Origin: Chromera velia
Lineage: Eukaryota; Sar; Chromeraceae
DNA length: 22,325 nucleotides
NCBI GenBank assembly: GCA_018398765.1
Contig: JAHBMJ010000199.1
Coordinates: 32,895 to 55,219 of the forward strand
Reading direction: 5' to 3'
Every line of letters begins with the position of its first letter. Position 1 is the stretch's first letter. Shown piece after piece: positions 19,993 through 22,325 of the stretch. Made by a program: the position numbers and the translations under genes. The notes beneath the pieces were generated by a model that saw only the letters and a list, made by a program, of their open reading frames with translations, had not been told where the DNA came from and did not search any database.

Positions 19993-20491
19993 AATGTCAG
20001 GCAGTAAGCACCACGCGCACATGCAGAGTGCTCATGCAGTTTACAATGCATGCATAAATACATAAAAAAAAAAATACTACAGAAGTGAGTTTATACAAAA
20101 CGGAATGACACAGAGACAGAACAGACGCTAGGGTATTCGACTATTTCAATTACGATTAAGATTTTATAGGTAAGATCATACAAAACATATAATAAAAACA
20201 TAGATTACATAAACATTTCAGGCTAAAGGAATGTAGTTCATCTTAAAAAGCTTAAATCCGGTGAAATTAAGTGTGATTACGGGAAAAAATAATTATATGC
20301 CCCCCCTTTTATGGTATGTCTCTTACAACTGATTACAGATTACGAGATTATGGCATCTTTTGAAAGACTACCAATTATAATTTTTTTCCTTGTATGCCGT
20401 TACCCATCTCCCAGAAAGCACAAGGCTTCCCGCTGTAGCTCATACAAAAGACAATAAAAATTATTAATTCTCTTCTTTTGCAGTCTTTTGA
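19993..20491. other. AT-rich noncoding stretch
   Basis: TGCATGCA lies at 20047-20054. GATTACAGATTACGAGATTATG (20331-20352) resembles 20929-20950. I see no coding sequence. Confidence 0.35.
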
Positions 20492-20506
20492 GCGCCTATC
20501 AGGCGC
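20492..20506. repeat. Perfect hairpin GCGCCT-atc-AGGCGC
   Basis: 6-bp arms with a 3-base loop, right after an acceptor-like TCTTCTTTTGCAG (20471-20483). It begins a GC-rich island (20490-20640) in otherwise AT-rich DNA. Function unknown. Confidence 0.45.
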
Positions 20507-20737
20507 TATCAAGGATTCAGGCTAGGGATTTAGGGGCAAAGAGAGGGGGGGAGACTGATGGAAGAGGCGTTGAGTTAGCTACTCGGCCTCTCTCGGGAGG
20601 CCGCAGAGCAACAGCAGCCGCCGCGAGCCTAGTTCTATTGCAGCCTAAAATTTGCCTTAATATTGTTGGTCTTGCTATTGTTTTTATTGGTTGTACCATG
20701 CAAAAGTCGTAGAAAAAGGCTAGAGAAAAAGTTTATT

Positions 20738-20917
20738 CATGGAGGAGGATGAGCAGGTTGCTGCAAAAAGTTGAAGAAGCGTTCAAAAAGCTCCTCATGA
20801 AGGACCTTGATGTTGTCATCGATGTTGAGATTGAAGTCTAGTGATGACATTATCGCATCATGACGGTTTTCTTTTATTTTTTGAAGGAGGGTCCAGAGAA
20901 GGGGGCTGTTTACTCTA
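20738..20917 (-). other. Coding-like fragment, possible terminal exon
   Basis: The minus strand gives about 59 residues ending in TGA at 20738-20740, including SSLDFNLNIDDNIKVLHEEL and FERFFNFLQQPAHPPP. The mix of residues is strongly protein-like compared with the AT-rich surroundings. It may start at an acceptor-like AAACAG near 20908. No family is recognised. A remnant of a mobile-element or host gene are both possible. Confidence 0.3.
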
Positions 20918-22325
20918 TTTTACTATACATTACAGATTATGAGTTTATGAGCCCTTTCTAGATATCACCTGGAGACAAGACTTTCATCACAGATTGCAAG
21001 CGAACTATTGAGCATTTTGACGAGATGTTGACTTTGTTTGAAGTAATTTAATGTAATAAGTCCTAAAAAAATCGTTTTTAGTGTAGGGGTGACGTTAAAT
21101 ACTAACATACCCTATGTGTAACCCTTAAAATTCATCTAGTAATATTTTAAGTCGATTACCCTAGGAACAGACGTCAGAAAGAGGGACACAGCAAATACAG
21201 AGGTGACATGCATTTAAGTGGACCGATACAGATAAATACCATACTATATGCATAATGCGTGCACGCATGCAGTCTGACTGACCGATCGTATCTGTTCTGA
21301 GTAGCCAACCTGGAATCTCTCTAAAAAGAGTCGAAAGATGAACGACCAGACAAACAGACCTTGGCGTAGATACACGTAAGTAGAAGTTGTAGTCCTATAT
21401 GCTAGCCCTACGTATGCTCAACAAACTGGTTAGCAGAGCATTTTCTTTCTGACGGCCTCATTGGTGTCTGCTCGCAGCCATTTTGGGTGCCACTCGCTCT
21501 GGCCGGAGATACCTCAACCCGGCGCTTCTAGCAAACAGGTCTATGCCCTTATAAATGGACTTTTGCCCTCAAGTCAGACTGCAATATTGTGATACCCTAA
21601 AAATTATTCTAGACATTATGATTTAATAGCAAAGAAATACTAACAAAAAATATGATGAAGTAAAACTAGATTACCCAAAGTAATATAGAGCCTTTTATAT
21701 CATCTACAATCGTTACTTCTGCGCAAATCTGCTCAAATATGCTTAAAAGGCTGGTTGATTAGCTAGGGTGCATGGTGGGAAAAATGATGATCACCGCGGC
21801 ACGTAGAAGTTAGTGAATGTTACCTGAAAAGAAATACACAGAAACAACACTAATAAATACGCTCAAAAGCAACGTTTAACACCGCCAATCAAGTACAAAG
21901 AATTGCTTCTTCTGTAAGGGAAACAGTGCAGGAAGGAGGGCTTCATAGCTAGGCTAGTCAGACCGGACAGGAGGTAGTCAGCAGGGGTCGAAGAGGATTC
22001 CGAAGAACAGAGCACAGAGACAACATAATCCTATTCACAAAGAACTCACACTACACGGCGTAAAAGCTTGCAAATCCTTCTGTGTGTGTCAATGAGAAGC
22101 TGTGAAAAAGAAAGACAAGTCCGTGGGTAGATCCAGATGTTCAGAGGGAGACTAGTACGGAGTGCCACAAATGAGAAAGGATGAACGAGTAAGGAGCACT
22201 TGCGTCGGGATAGTATGGACCGCTTTCAAAGACTGACACACACGGAGCAAGTGGAAGATATTCAAATGCATGAAAGCTGAGCGATTGGTCTGAGGTGAAA
22301 AATATCTGGCACGACTGAGAGCTGT
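20918..22325. other. No recognisable feature
   Basis: Mixed, mostly AT-rich sequence without a long open frame, RNA gene or clear repeat array. A repeat of the ATTACAGATTATGAG phrase lies at 20929-20951. Confidence 0.4.

Overview
The window looks like nuclear DNA of a microbial eukaryote, perhaps an alga or another protist; I cannot name the organism. Reasons: very low gene density, GT-AG exon boundaries in several places, (CA)n, (GA)n, (CT)n and (TTCTC)n simple repeats, a truncated non-LTR retrotransposon with a poly(A) tail and a target-site duplication, and decayed copies of eukaryotic genes. No operon, ribosome-binding site, tRNA, rRNA or CRISPR array was seen. The palindrome TGCATGCA occurs eight times, far above chance.

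Left part (1-5160). A protein-like open stretch lies at 97-378 (minus). A small secreted cysteine-rich protein gene (953-1312, minus) looks intact. A 5'-truncated LINE-type element (1531-3036, minus) carries the end of a reverse-transcriptase polyprotein with a nuclease-like domain, a poly(A) tail and a 10-bp direct repeat on both sides. Next comes the largest intact reading frame, a 467-residue protein of unknown function (3336-4739, plus) with three copies of a 17-residue repeat.

Middle (5160-13680). This part is mostly noncoding: GT-rich, then AT-rich DNA, then simple repeats. An 894-bp segment occurs twice (10410-11303 and 11305-12198), separated by a single N. This is most likely an unmerged contig overlap, not a biological duplication. 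A partial minus-strand gene (12030-12452) runs into this segment from the right.

Right part (13680-22325). Long CA/GA arrays surround a decayed copy of the second ATPase domain of CDC48/p97 (14874-15909, minus), with nonsense codons and frameshifts but remnants of exon borders. Upstream on the same strand is an unidentified exon with one stop codon (16818-17023). Further right are a 14-nt-period degenerate array (18504-18641), a chromodomain-like relic (18838-19416, minus), a 53-bp tandem duplication and another coding-like fragment (20738-20917, minus). The last 1.4 kb holds nothing I can recognise.

The genes do not form a pathway. The window reads as repeat-rich, gene-poor DNA with two intact-looking genes, fragments of others, and relics of mobile elements and a duplicated housekeeping gene. 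I found no convincing new multi-gene system.
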